From NCBI RefSeq assembly GCF_964656455.1, contig NC_135715.1, positions 163,214,437 to 163,278,436 on the forward strand: a stretch of DNA of 64,000 nt, read 5' to 3'. A program made the translations under genes and the position numbers. Of this stretch, positions 21,974 through 33,999 are shown in pieces. Within the stretch, counting starts at the first letter, position 1. The number at the start of each line of letters is the position of its first letter. The notes under the pieces were generated by a model. That model saw only the letters and a program-made list of their open reading frames with translations, did no database searches and was not told where the DNA came from. Source of the DNA: Halichoerus grypus (taxonomy: Eukaryota > Chordata > Mammalia > Carnivora > Phocidae).

Positions 21974-22234
21974 AGTAATTAGTGTTTTTATATGCACCGG
22001 CAAGAGCCTCAGGGAGAAGAGGTGTTTTTCAAGCGGCACCTATTCAGAGCAGTCCTCTGCTGGGCTGGGGCTAGTCTGGTAGCTGTGGCAGGCGAGGGCT
22101 GTCACTGGCATCCACGTTGCCCACCCGCCCAGCATCTCCATGTGCCTGTCCAGACAAGCATTGCAGTAGCTGGCTAAGTATCTTGCGATGATAAAAAGAC
22201 ACCATTTCCTCCCATTACATTTTGCTGTATTTGA

Positions 22235-22426
22235 TTTTTTTTTAAGATTTTATTTATTTATTTGAGAGAGAGGGAGACAGGGAGAGAGAGCATAGAGAGA
22301 GTGGGAGAGGGAGAAGCAGACTCCCCGCTGAGCAGAGAGCCCGATGTGGGGCTTGTTCCCAAGACCCCGAGATCATGACCTGAGCCGAAGGCAGATGCTT
22401 AACTGACGGGGCCACCCAGGCGTCCC
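22235..22426 (-). mobile_element. Can-SINE copy, antisense, 12-bp TSD
   Basis: Reversed SINE with an expanded GA-rich region (gagagagggagacagggaga and further). The head ends gccacccaggcgtccc. Flanks tgctgtatttga at 22223-22234 and 22427-22438 are identical. It lies only 260 bases from the preceding SINE in the same orientation. Confidence 0.95.
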
Positions 22427-22439
22427 TGCTGTATTTGAC

Positions 22440-23881
22440 TTTTTTTTTTTTAATTTTTAAATGGAATTTTTAAAAAGTTACATTTTGCCTACAGGAAGTG
22501 CTAGAACAAAGGCCAAAGGCCTCATGTGTCCTGCAAGATGACCAATCCCTTAGGCCAATCACGTCACTCCCTTGCCGGGAGACATGCATTCTTCTTCACC
22601 ATGGGTGGGGAAATTGACATGACTAACCCCTCGCCATGAGCTGGGATGCTGCCACCCAATCCTTTGTGTAGGCAGTTGTACCAAGTCCTATTACCATGGG
22701 AACAGAAAGGTGCCCATAGAAACCAAACCAACACAACGTATTCTCTTGTCTGCGTATCCCAAGGCCAAGGATGTTCCCACATCTTTTTGAGCCTATGGCG
22801 GAAGTCCAATCCTGCACTCTTTCCTCATTCGCAGCGTGTTCAGACGGATAGAACTATCAGAGCTAGGGCTATACCATCTGGTGGCAAATATACCCTACCA
22901 GCTTACCCCAGCCAAGCTCCCCCTCAATAATTGCTTACATATTTTCAGTTCTAACTTGTTGCTGTGAGTCAGGACCTCATCCCAATTTGCTGTGATATTT
23001 TATATTTAATCAAAATAGTAAATCCAATTCTCTGCTCCCTCCAGCTACATCTGTTTAATTGCTGAGAGAGGAAGGAAAGAAAATTTTCACCACTTATGCA
23101 AATTGTGTTATTATTGTAATTATTATTGTAATATTAAGAGGGTCAGAAAGAATAGGGGGTGAGGGAAATGCCAAGACTCTGGGCTCATAAGAATGGCCAA
23201 GACCAGTATGGTTATAATTGTGGAGGAAGGAAAACAGCCCTTGCTGAGCACCAACCATGAACTACACTCTCTGATCTGGTTCTACTTGGGCTTAAAGTTG
23301 TCTAGAGTTGGCCACAGTGAAAGAGGAGTCTGTAACCTTGAAAGGGAAGAGAGCCAGATGGTCCAGGTAGAGACCGAACTCTGAACCTTGTATACTAGAG
23401 GTTATAGTTTGTACTACCGCTAGAAATTCAGGGGAAGTAAATGAGGTCATTTACTCAGGTTGAGGACATATGCAAGTCCATCAAGTGAGTAATAAAGCAA
23501 ATCATGACTTGGTATTAAGGTTTCTTTGGGATCTTATCAGAGTCGTAGAGTTTTGGGGTGTAGGAAGAAGAGGGAGAGGTAAATTTGAAAAGGCTCCCCA
23601 GTTTCCATTCTGTCTCAGGCATGAAGTATTAGCTGTAAGGACTGCCCAGTTTGTGGGTGACTGAGCCCTCAAGCTCTCTAAAATACAGTGCTCCCAGGGT
23701 GAGAACTGCAATGCTTGAGGCTCCTTAAATAACCTTCTTCAGTGCCTCAGGCTCTTGGGCTATGTGTCTAAAAGAACCAGGACCTTCCACAAGGACCTCC
23801 ACACACCCATGCCCGGAAGTTTTACAACCTATGGGTCTGCCATGACAGTAAATGAATAATGGGGTTCTTCCTTCTCTCTTC
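22440..23881. other. Unique DNA, no gene recognised
   Basis: After a T-run at 22441-22451 there are overlapping 60-94-codon frames on both strands around 22560-22930 without domains. The phrase ccaatcccttaggccaatca near 22540 has two CCAAT cores and could belong to an old LTR, but no LTR ends are visible. Confidence 0.45.
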
Positions 23882-23896
23882 CTCTCTCTGGTTTTA

Positions 23897-24090
23897 TTTT
23901 TTTTTTTTAAGATTTTATTTATTTTTGACGAGAGAGAGTGTACAAGCAGGGGAAGCAGCAGGCAGAGGGAGAGGGAGAAGCAGGCTCCCCGCTGAGCAGG
24001 GAGCCCGATGTGGGGCTCGATCCCAGGACCCTGGGATCATGACCTGAGCCAAAGTCAGATGCTTAACCGACTGGGCTACCCAGGCACCCC
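23897..24090 (-). mobile_element. Can-SINE copy, antisense, 15-bp TSD
   Basis: Reversed SINE with T-run, aagattttatttatttttga, gagccc gatgtggggctcgat and reversed head ctacccaggcaccc. The flanks ctctctctggtttta (23882-23896) and ctctttctggtttta (24091-24105) differ at one base. Confidence 0.95.
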
Positions 24091-24105
24091 CTCTTTCTGG
24101 TTTTA

Positions 24106-24826
24106 AAATCAGGAAAGAACTGTTTGAGATAATCTCTTCTTCCCCTTCATCATTCCTCACTCCACACCAATCCCACTTATACCCCCTGTGGCAACTCGAC
24201 CTAAGGTACTATGGTGCATTAATTATCTCTGGGCAAGGGCAGAGGCCTAGATTTCTGTTGTGCAAAGGCTGGGTACAGAGGGGAGGCTTTCGGTACCTGT
24301 CTGTATGTGGGAACAATGATGCTTTCAACCTTTGCCATCATCTGTTAGCATAATCCTTGCCTTCTGTGGCTAGCATGGAATCTCTTTCCCCTGGGGCTCC
24401 ACCAATGTTAACACCTAGACAACTTGGAGTTGCTAGGTAATGTCCTCCAATCCACAGAAACCAAGAGGGAGCCATGGCTGGCCTCCACTTGGCACCCTTC
24501 TGAATTTGTAGTGAGCCAAGGAATCCGGGTCAAAAGATAAGAGACTTAGCTCCAAGTGCAAAGGTGTGGCTGTTTGGCTGAGTGAGAAAGAAATGAGGTC
24601 AAAGAAGGTAAGAGCTCTGTATCAGTTACATATCACTGTGCCCTCTGGACCACCTGCCTGCTTGGCAAATGCCTCGGTCCTCTCAAACTCTCCCCTCAGC
24701 GCTTCTGGAAGGACACTGTAGGCCCTACAGTCCCCTCAGGGGGAGGCTCACATTGCCACTCAGTAGGTCCTTCCTCCCTCCCCCACCCCATCACTGTGGA
24801 TTTTAACCATTTCTCTTTCCTCCTTT
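24106..24826. other. Unique DNA, nothing recognised
   Basis: There are no open frames above 60 codons and no repeat signature I can identify. Confidence 0.5.
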
Positions 24827-24841
24827 AAAAACTGCAGTGCA

Positions 24842-25043
24842 CGGGGCACCTGGATGGCTCAGTCGGTTAAGCATCTGCCTTCTGCTCAGGTCATGATCCT
24901 GGAGTCCTGGGATCGAGTCCCACATCAGGCTCCCTGCTCAGTGGAGAGTCTGCTTCTCCCTCTGCCTCTGTCCCCTACATGTGTACATGCTCTCTATCTC
25001 TCTCAAATAAATAAATAAAATGTTTAAAAAAATTTTTTTAAAG
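24842..25043 (+). mobile_element. Can-SINE copy, 15-bp TSD
   Basis: Head ggggcacctggatggctcag, B-box region gggatcgagtcccaca, CT tract, (aaat)n and an A/T-mixed tail. The flanks aaaaactgcagtgca at 24827-24841 and 25044-25058 are identical. Confidence 0.95.
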
Positions 25044-25059
25044 AAAAACTGCAGTGCAG

Positions 25060-26130
25060 ATGAAGGCATGACTTTCACCACCCTCTTCAGCTATTCAGCA
25101 ATCACCACCCTTTGCCCCTACCTTCATTAAGGGCAGCACTCAGCTCGCTGTCTTGCTCGCCAGCTCCACCCAGGCCATTGTTCATCCTAAGGCCTCATTC
25201 AAAGACCTGGCATATCTGGGTTTAGGTGTCCCTGTCTCCACCACTTTCTTCCGCCTGCCTCAGGCATCTCTTCCCTTGGTTGTGTTCTGACCTAAATTTC
25301 CACTTGTTTTACCTCTCCATCTTAGACACCATTCCCTGTCCTTCTACCACTCCTCCCTGTTCTTTTGAACCCCCATGGCAACAATACATTCATATAATGG
25401 AAACCTCCAATCTGTTATTTTTAGCTATCCATATTCCCCTATCCTGGTCTTCACTCTCCAATTTATCCAGGTAAATCCCGAGGTCCACTGCTGAATCATT
25501 CTCTTGCAAACAGCAACTTCTGCCTGCTTGGCCTTGGTCATACTAGAAGGAGAACACTTCAACCACCTCTCTTCCTTGGATGTAGACCTGGCCAGCTCGG
25601 TGGGACTGGAAAATAGTAAACACATACGCTCGCTACTTTCTCTTCTAATTTGTGGCCCCCCAGTTTTACCCAGAAATGACATTGCTTTGCCTAGGGAGCA
25701 CAGATAATCGCTTGAGACCATTAAACTTTGTCCTCCTCTTTGACTTCTCCATACAGTTGGCTGATGTCTTTCCCCATTCACAAAATAAATACCACGTGAA
25801 CCAACCACCCTCCTCCTCCCACTATCAAATAAACAAACCTGAATGCTTCCTTCTGTCGTAAAGGAAAATAGTGTCTTTGCTTATAGCCAAGTGGCCTTCC
25901 ACCCCTGGGGCCCTGCTACCCATCTCCTCTCACTTCTCCCACACACCACTCCTTAGTTACTGTCTCTCTCTCTCTCTTTCTCTGCTTGATCACACAAACA
26001 TGCCTTAGGAGAGGCTCTTTAATTTTTGGAAAGGTGATGCAATATTGTGAATTATAAGAAATACATATTTGATCTTCAGATGACCAAAATAATATTTCTC
26101 ATATGTTTTCGGTCTCCCTCCACCATTCCT
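25060..26130. other. Unassigned DNA, possibly an old LINE relic
   Basis: The strand is pyrimidine-rich with many short ctcc-type words, in a style similar to the 5' part of L2 elements, and it lies upstream of a clear L2 in the same orientation. I cannot match specific motifs. A 127-codon antisense frame (25425-25808) has no recognisable domain. Confidence 0.3.
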
Positions 26131-26895
26131 GGTTCACAGCTCCTAAAACCATTGGAATTTCCTGTGATAAGGATCTTTTTTTATGTTAATGAGGTGGTTT
26201 TTGGACCCCATCCAAGGACCCGGGCTGGTTGCCTAGAGGACCAACCATGGGATGAGAGGGTTGGAACTTTTCAGTCCTACCTCCCCACTCCCCACCTGTT
26301 TCCTCTGGAAGAGGGAAGATGGATTAGAGGTTAAATCAGCCAATGGCCAATGATTTAGCCAATCGTGTCTATACAATGAAGCCTCCATCAAAACCCAAAA
26401 GGGCTGGGTTCTGAGAGCTTCTGTGCTGGTGGACATGTGCAGAGCAAGGAGACTGGCTCACCTGGAGAGGACATGGAAGCTCCAGGTCTTTTCCACAGAC
26501 CTTGCCCGGTGCATCTCTTTCGTTGGATTGTTAACCTGTATCCTTTATCATATCCTTTAATAAACTGGTCAACACAAGTGTTTCCCTGAGTTCTGTGAGC
26601 CACTCTAACAAATGTAAAGAATCTAAGGAGGAGGTTGCTAGAGCCTCTGTAGCTGGTAGCTCAGCAGCCAAGGTCACAGCCTAGGGCTCGAGGCTGGTGT
26701 CTGAAGTGGGAGATTGTGGCAGAACCCTTAACCTGTGGAATCTGATGCCATCTCCTCATTTCCAGGTAGATAGTGTCAGAATATAGTTGAGTTCTTGGAT
26801 ACCAGCAGAGAACTGCTTGGTGTTGTGGGAGAGGGGAACACCCCCAATGTTGGAGTTGGGTCTGGGAACCCTCACAGGGTTGGTGTCAGTGAAGT
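26130..26895 (+). mobile_element. LTR-like ancient repeat (ERVL/MaLR style), family unassigned
   Basis: The segment holds promoter-style features in LTR order: repeated CCAAT-type boxes (aatcagccaatggccaatga, then agccaatcg), a transcript-like middle (gaagcctccatcaaaaccca; gggttctgagagcttctg), a polyadenylation signal (cctttaataaactgg) and a tail with ggtagatagtgtcagaatat. I recognise this string of phrases from a widespread mammalian LTR-type repeat but not its exact name. Ends are approximate. Confidence 0.6.
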
Positions 26896-26899
26896 GATG

Positions 26900-27265
26900 C
26901 ATTTATATCGTTCAAATTTTGGAAGATATAAAAAGGCATACAAAGTAGCGTCTCCCTTTCCCAGTGCATCAGATTACCTCCTCTCTTCCCTACGGATGGT
27001 CAGCTTTTGCACCTGCTGGTGTATCCTAGTTGAAATATTCCATGCATATGTGTAGCTACATACAAATATGTATATTCCTTCTCCCCTTTTAAAAACAAAG
27101 CATGCCACACATATTTTTCTACGTTCACCTTTTTCACTTAACAGCACATGTTGGAGGTCATTCCACCTTTGTTCATATAGAGCTTCCTCATTCTGTTTTA
27201 CAGCTGTAACGTTCCATTGTATACATGTATCATAACTTATTTAACCAGTTCTGTATTGAATCTCT
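26900..27265 (-). mobile_element. Old L1-like fragment, antisense
   Basis: The + strand phrases 'cgttccattgtatacatgta' and 'ataacttatttaaccagttc' resemble the reversed L1 ORF2 3' region (ggaatactattcagcc side). Divergence is high; an alternative is another LINE family with the same motif. Confidence 0.45.
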
Positions 27266-27618
27266 TGTTAAAAATGAAGAAAAACTGCAGCCTTCTATGA
27301 TCTCACATTCCCCCTCCAGCCACGTCCATTTCTCTTCTTCTCTTTGCACTCAGACTCCTCAAATACGTTGCTACGCATGCTACACTATATCTTGATCTCT
27401 CTTGCATTCTTCACCTAACTTCATTCTGTACTGAAATTGTTCTTGTGCTGGTTACCAAATTCAATGACTATTTCTTTGACTTTGTCTAACTTGAATTCTC
27501 ACAAGCAATGTTGATCACTTGCCCCCTCTTGTTTCCAAACACCATACGCATTCTTGGTTTTCTATCTTCCAGATTATACCCTTTCTGGAGCTCTCTATCC
27601 ACCTTTACTTTTTGAAGT

Positions 27619-27798
27619 ACTTTAGGTCTTCTTGTCTATCTACCCACTCTCCCTCGATGTACTCATCCTGAACTTTGGCTTTAAATCCACATACTGATGG
27701 TCTCCATAACTTTAGGTCTTCTTGTCTATCTACCCATTCTCCCTAGATGAACTCATCCTGAACTTTGGCTTTAAATCCACATACTGATGGTTTCCATA
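27619..27798 (+). repeat. 90-bp tandem duplication inside the L2
   Basis: Two adjacent copies start with actttaggtcttcttgtcta at 27619 and 27709. Only four substitutions are visible between them, so they are about 95% identical. This is far closer than an L2 copy is to its consensus, which implies a later private duplication. Confidence 0.95.
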
Positions 27799-27842
27799 TT
27801 TATATTTCAAACACAGGCTTCTCTGAACTCCATATGCAGCTG

Positions 27843-27876
27843 CCTATTTAACATCTTTACTTGGATGTTAAATAGG
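27843..27876. repeat. Perfect 13-bp hairpin inside the L2
   Basis: The arm cctatttaacatc at 27843-27855 is the exact reverse complement of 27864-27876, with an 8-base loop. The corresponding L2 consensus, as I recall it, is only an imperfect palindrome here. Confidence 0.95.
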
Positions 27877-29083
27877 AGTCTCAACGTAGTTTCAAAAACA
27901 AAGTTCTTGATCCCTTCTCCCTCCCCCTTCCTCCCCTCCTCCTCCTATTCTCCCTCCCTAAGCCTGTTGCCGAGTCAGACTTCCCATCCCAGTACACAGC
28001 ACCACTGTCTATCATCACTCAAGCCAAAAACCTATAAGCCATCCCTAATTCTGCTCTGCCAGCTCTTCAGTCCATGTCCTAGTCCTGTTAATTCTACATG
28101 GAAACCTACCCTAGGATTTCTACTTCTCTTCCTATTACTTGCCACACTGAGCTACTGTCCTCTCTCCCTAGACTGCCCCAATAACCTCCTGGGGTCTCTC
28201 TATTCCAGCTCTTGCCGCCTCCAATCCATTTTCCTCAAGGAGCCAAAGTAATGTCTTAAAAATGGTAATGGGATCAAGTAGATCACATCAAATCACTTTC
28301 CTGCTCAAAACCTTCCAATGACTTTCTTTTGCACTTAGAAGAAAATCCAAATTACTTATGATGGCCAGAAAGATCCCACAGGAATAGGCCAAGGACTCTC
28401 TAACTGCCTTTATTCTCCTAATTCCAGCCCCAACCACATTGGCTTCTTTTCATTCCCCCCCAACTCACTGTTCCCTCTGCCTGGAATGCTCTTCCTTTCC
28501 ACTGAGTGTTACCAGCTCATTTTCATTCTTTGAATCACAGCCCCAATGTCACCACCTCAAAGAGGTCCTCCCTGATTGCTTCCTCTCCCACCCCTGAGCG
28601 CCCTTGGCAACACCCTGATTATTGCCTTCCTATGAAGTATTACACTGCAGCATTACCTCATGTATTTATTTACTATTTATTTCCGTCTCCCCCACTAGGA
28701 CATAAGCTCAAGGGGGCAGGACCTAGTGGCTGTCTTTAGCATCTAGCTCCTGGCATCTTGCCTGGAATTTCCTGGAATCTCAATAGTTCTTTGGAGACAA
28801 AATTATTTCCTAAATTATAAAGTTACTAAAAGAATTTGGTCAAGTGTTCTGATTTTACCAAAAATCTCATAAATAGTATAGATTTTCATCCTACTTAAAA
28901 ATTTTTTTGTTTTTTTTTTAAAAGTACCAAAATATTTAAGATTAAGACAATAAAATACATTCAGACATTGTTAAAAAGGGATGGATTTTGCTTCATGTAA
29001 CAGCTTCATTTTTGGAAACTCCTTAATTTTACCTGTCCTACAATTTCACAGAGCAATTTTAATTTTTAAAGCTCTTGACTCTT

Positions 29084-29396
29084 GGTTTCACTTATATGTG
29101 GAACATAAGGAATAGAATGGAGGACATTAGGAGAAGGAAGGGGAAAATGAAGGGCGGGGGTAATCAGAGGGGGAGAGGAACCACGAGACACTATGGACTC
29201 CGGGAAACAAACTGAGTGTTTCAGAGGGGAGAGGGGTGGGGTGAAGGGGTAGCCCGGTGATGGGTATTAAAGAGGGCACGTTCTGCATGGAGCACTGGGT
29301 GTTATGCACAAACAATGAATCATGGAACACTGCGTCAGAAACTAATGAAGTACTGTGTGGTGACTAACATAACATAACAATAATAAAAAAGAAAAT
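29084..29396 (+). mobile_element. 5'-truncated LINE-1 (3' end only) with 12-bp TSD
   Basis: The sequence ggtttcacttatatgtggaa is the end of ORF2 and the rest is the same 3'UTR as in the full-length copy at 11700-12010, including the G-quadruplex-type tract (29226-29249, four G-runs) and taacataacaataataaaaa. The 12-bp flank ctcttgactctt is repeated at 29072-29083 and 29397-29408. This is a typical severely truncated L1 insertion of about 310 bases. Confidence 0.95.
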
Positions 29397-29409
29397 CTCT
29401 TGACTCTTT

Positions 29410-30879
29410 TCTAGTTTAGTTATTTCTGTATGCAGTAATGAAAGAAAGCATTAAATACATTTCATTATGTGATAGGCACATTATTTCTCTGAAAAAGCTC
29501 AGAATTCGCAGGAAAAAATATCATTTCGGGGAGTTGTACGGCCAACAGGGTCAGAGGCAAAATTGGTAGAAGTGACACCCAGGACGCTGTATGTCGTCCT
29601 CAGAGGTGCAGCTGTTGTGGGCACGCACAAAGATTTTTAACTTATTTTAAGGAAACTATTGCTCTCCCGGGATTATCAATGTCCAAATCGCACCTTCCAA
29701 CCACTTTCTCTCCACCCCTTGTCTGTTCCCATAAAATGTGGTGCCTTCTCCCCAGAGCTTTCTTAATGCAAAGTCATGCATACACATTGGACTTCAGATA
29801 AATAAATCCCTGCCTATTCACGGTTTGCTTTTTGTATCACAAAGCTCCCGCTGACCAGCCAGCGCACACAGAGCCTCTAAGGCTTCCGTGGCTTGATTTA
29901 TGTTGCAGTCTCTTAATTCATACGTATGATGCCACCACTGTATATTATAGGGGCAGGGCCATCTCTTCTATAAATTATGAAATCAGTTGGAAGGCTTGAT
30001 GGCCTGTTAGTGAATGCGGGCTCCGTGAGCATGAATCTCACACCGGGCAGTCAACAAAGTGCGGGCGTCAGGCCAACTCACCAGCTCTGGAGCCTTTCGA
30101 CTGCAAGTCAGGTTCATGGAGTTGAACAAGTGTGGAAGATGGATCGCAGAGCCACCCGCCAGGCTGTGGTAGGATGCAAAGGACAGTGGTGGCTTTAGAC
30201 TGAAGAAACTTGAGAAAGCCTCTGTGGAATATCCGCAAGTAGGCCAGGACAGTGGGGAAGCTGCAGGAAAGGGGCATCCGAGAGAGAGCGGCCGGGACAT
30301 CCCAAAAGGGGCGCCCAGTGGCAAAGCATCTCCAGCCTACAAAGAATAAGCATCTGGGAGACAGAAACCAGTTCACTAAGGATGCACAGGCTGAACACAT
30401 GGGACCCAGAGGGGTGTGTGGTCTGTGCGTGCACGCACACAGAGACACATACCAGAAACCAGGCCAGCTTCCTTCCACAGTCACCCATTTGTCAGAGGTG
30501 TCACTATTTTTAAAGTCCTCTATAAATCTTAGAATTACATTTAAAATTTTCCTATACAAATAATACATGGCCTTTGCCCCTCCCCCAAATCTCTCTCTTT
30601 CCCCCTCTCTCTCTCTTACACACGCACACACACAATTGTCCTCAAGTGTATAGCGTAAAACATGGAATGTCAAGTCTCCATATACACCTCCCAACACTAT
30701 TCCCTAGATGTAACCACCATGAACTGAAGGTTTCAAGTTCTTTCTAACCTTCTTTGAAGCTTCCCGAATCAAGTTCAGCTTCGTTCTCTTTCTCCAAGAA
30801 AACAACATGCTTGGAACTCACACCCTCATGAGTGAGGGGAGTAGCTGTCCAGGCTCATTCTCTGCACTCACCACCCCAC
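29410..30879. other. Unique DNA, no gene recognised
   Basis: Overlapping frames at 30007-30697 on the minus strand (up to 209 codons) and 30252-30563 on the plus strand have no domain that I recognise, and part of the longest is low-complexity ERE-type sequence from a (GA/TC) tract near 30590-30630. Without similarity evidence I do not call it coding. Confidence 0.45.
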
Positions 30880-31355
30880 CCCCCAGCCAATACTAGACTC
30901 CTTCCTGGAGCCCTGTTTGCTCTTAGGAAAACCCCAGTGGTTCTCCCCAGTGCCTACCACATGGCGTCCAGACCTGTCATCAGTTCTCAGCCCTCCTTAT
31001 CCAACCACATTCCCTCCAGAGTCTTCCATCCAGCGAGAGCTGTCCCCCACATTCACCTTATCCATTCTGCCCTTGGTTTCTGCCCAGGCCCTCCTCTGCC
31101 TGGTGCACTGTCATTGTGTCCTCCGCCCACCTATCTCTCCTCCCTTGTTTGTTCATCTCTTTCCTCCTATTCTTCAATGCCCACCTCACACTCTACTTCT
31201 TCTGCAGAGCATACCTGCTCCTCCAGCCCAGCAGCTCTCTCTTTTCCCTAAATACCTATTGAGTCACATGGCTTAGCATGTATTGTTTTCTAATTATGTG
31301 TGGGGTGCTAATTTTCTCTCTTCCAATTAAAAGGAAATCTCTTGAGCTTAGGCAA
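30880..31355 (+). mobile_element. L2 LINE fragment, sense
   Basis: Phrases in L2 order: ggtttctgcccaggccctcc, tgcctggtgcactgtcattg, tcttctgcagagcatacctg, then aaaggaaatctcttgagctt near the 3' end. The copy is strongly diverged. A 139-codon frame across it is fortuitous. Confidence 0.6.
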
Positions 31356-31648
31356 CTCACCTAAAGAGTTCTGTTGGTCCCACAGAACCTGGTCTCATGT
31401 TGAACGTTGAACGATTGGGAAAAGTCACAGTGTTCAGGAAATGACCAGACAACAGAGAAAGTTTGCTTTTCACGTACTTATCTCCCCCACTATTTTGTAC
31501 GCAGGGCCAGCTTTCACTTTTTTGCTTTTGGTTTATGACCCTATAATCATTCCCTTTTATGTGGTCATTAAGATAGAGGTGAAATTACCTTCAGGGCAAG
31601 GCAACTAATAGGTTCGGTGGATTAACTGCACTCTTCCTTTCAGGGATA

Positions 31649-31651
<3 letters not shown>

Positions 31652-31689
<38 letters not shown>
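31652..31689. repeat. (TG)n microsatellite
   Basis: About 19 uninterrupted TG units. Likely length-polymorphic. Confidence 0.95.
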
Positions 31690-31691
<2 letters not shown>

Positions 31692-33142
31692 TAGAAATTT
31701 GGAAAGATGCTTTCACTCTCAAAAAAGCCAGCCCTTGGAGGTAGAGCAGGTAGTTCAGCCCTACCTACAATGTAAGACCCACTTGATTTTAACTTTAAAC
31801 ATTTAATCCATATGCCATTTCAACAACTTGTGAAATGCTTTCTTTTTTCTCATTTTAGTGGAGAAGAAAATTTTAAAGTAAAGGGTAAATCTACTGGTGT
31901 ATGACATATGGAGGTCAAGATCTTACATAGATTTTCAGCATTAAAGCAGAACGAGTAGACTGCAAGATTACAAAGAAAACAAATTCAGAGCAGTAACCTT
32001 TTGAGAACTGCCAAATTGCTGGCAAGATGAAAATGGGGTTGCATTTGAGAAATTATGCAGCGTTGTGCTTTGCTTCTTGGAGAAATATACAGCACAGAGA
32101 AGTATATGTGTTTTCGTTTGAAACTATTTTTAATATTCATAATGACACCAGCTGAAGCAAATGTGACTATGTGTAGAACATGCAGTAAATGGTAAGTGGT
32201 CGTCGTGAGGAGGGGGGAAGTTACATGGAAACAGAGGCTCTGGTGAACCAAGTATATTTTTGAAATATCAGACACATTCAGCCTGGATGCTGAAGATCAC
32301 TGTGCAGGGTGAGAAAGAAGTCGAAAATTTGCCCAGAAAAAGTCTGAAATCATAGCACACAGAGGGCTGGATTCTCAGAAATAGGGAAGAAGGGGATATA
32401 TAGAAGAAAATGTCTCTCTGCATATCATAAATATAGCAAAATTTCCAGTATATGCTGCTATTTTACTTCTTTATTTTGGCAGACCATTTGTGACTAGTGA
32501 TGGGTGGGGCTGTTCTTGCATGTATGTTGCAGCCAAGTATGATGAATGCTCAGACTATTTTTCCTGACCTTACATGAATTTACTTCTGTTTTTTTTTCTC
32601 CCTCATGTGCCTTTTCCTGGTGTTTTCTCTCAGACGGGGTTTCCGGGCAGCTCCATCCAGGATCATATCAGAGATACTTGGAGTAATTCCATTTAGATAT
32701 GAAATAGACCCATTTCTGAAATGTGTTCCCTTATTTCCTTCATTTATTTTGACATACACAAGAGAGCAAGCCAATGAGAATTTAAGTAACCTAAGATTAA
32801 TAAAGAAGCAAACACATACTAATAAAGATTTAACTCCTACATCCATCACTTTTTTCCAGGCTTTAAACAAATGTTACTTATAGGTTTTTCCATAGTTCAA
32901 TCAGTATATCAGATCTTTGAGTCTATTTTATTTTCAGATTTATTTTCCTACTCATATATTTCTACATATTGATAAAGCACACACATTTCTTATTTATAAT
33001 ACCTATTTGATATTCTGTGTTCTTAACATACCATAGTTTGTTTAGCTGTTTCCCTTTGGTACTGCATCTGAGTTATTGTCAAATTTTTACTATTACATAC
33101 ACCAGTGATTCAACCATCTGTGTAAGATATCACTTATTTATT
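31690..33142. other. Unique AT-rich DNA; later part may be an old LINE
   Basis: No gene is recognised. From about 32880 the AT-rich text on both sides of the SINE at 33156-33347 (to about 33640) has the feel of a decayed antisense LINE (tttgagaaattcattgaatg...tatttctctaatttc), but I cannot fix a family. Confidence 0.4.
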
Positions 33143-33155
33143 TCTTCTTTAGATT

Positions 33156-33347
33156 TTTTTTAAATTTTATTTATTTATTTGACAGAGAGAGACAAGCAAG
33201 AAAAGGAACACAAGCAGCGGGAGTGGGAGAGGGAGAAGCTGGCCTCCCACTGAGCAGGGAGCCCAACGTGGGGTTCGATCCCAGGACCCTGGGATCATGA
33301 CCTGAGCCGAAGGCAGACGTTTAGGGACTGAGCCACCCAGGCACCCC
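33156..33347 (-). mobile_element. Can-SINE copy, antisense, 13-bp TSD
   Basis: Reversed SINE from a T-run through aaattttatttatttatttg to gagccacccaggcacccc. Identical flanks tcttctttagatt at 33143-33155 and 33348-33360. The tail T-run has lost its usual aagatttt form, a small private change. Confidence 0.95.
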
Positions 33348-33744
33348 TCTTCTTTAGATTATTTTTAAGGTATTTTCAAAACTGGAATTCCTGCATGAAA
33401 AGGAAGTGAACTATGGCTCCAAAACTCCCATAACCTCCATCCAAATTGTCCTCCCGGAAGTTTCCATCAATTTGTTGTGCCAACAGCCACGGAAAGTGTG
33501 TCGTTTTCCAATACCCCCTATAAAATTGAACTTTCTCACATTTAGTCATTTTTGCTAATTTGAGAAATTCATTGAATGACCTTTTATTTGTATTTCTCTA
33601 ATTTCAAAAAAGGCTGTGATTTTTTAATGTAATTATTTATAGACTGTATTTCTTCATATACCATGTCTGTTCATCTCTTTTGAACATTTACTCACTTATA
33701 TGTTTGTATGAATTTTTGTATGTTTTTGTAATAGAAACGGTAGA

Positions 33745-33997
33745 GAACAGGGGTTGAGAGCATGGCTCTGAGGCCAAACTCCCACATTTGAATTCAGTCT
33801 CCTCCACTATCAGCAAGTAAACTTCAGCAAGTTAATCAATCATCCTGTGTCTCAATTTTCTCCTCTGTAGAATGGTGATGATAATAGCATCTACCTCACC
33901 AAGTTCCTTTGAAGTTTAAACGGGTCTTTACATGTAAAGTGCTAGAACAGCGGCAGGCAGATAGTAAGTCTGTGTAAATGTTTGTTTACTATTATAA
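33745..33997 (+). mobile_element. MIR SINE, sense
   Basis: Near full length: ttgagagcatggctctgagg, then aagtaaacttcagcaagtta, tctcctctgtagaatggtga, acatgtaaagtgctagaaca. These follow the MIR order from tRNA-related head through the core to the 3' end. Confidence 0.85.
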
Positions 33998-33999
33998 AT

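Larger units (their letters stand above)
27290..28780 (+). mobile_element. Long L2 LINE fragment, sense
   Basis: The L2 order is clear: ttggctttaaatccacatac, gctgcctatttaacatcttt, tcactcaagccaaaaaccta, gactgccccaataacctcct, cactttcctgctcaaaacct, ttccctctgcctggaatgct, aggacataagctcaaggggg. L2 encodes an endonuclease and reverse transcriptase when intact; this copy has no usable frame. It is about 1.5 kb, the longest ancient element here. It contains a 90-bp tandem duplication (27619-27798) and a perfect 13-bp hairpin (27843-27876). Confidence 0.85.

Noticed and set aside
30068..30697. 209-codon minus-strand frame as a gene
   Set aside because: Part of it is low-complexity sequence from a GA/TC tract and no domain is visible; plus-strand frames overlap it.
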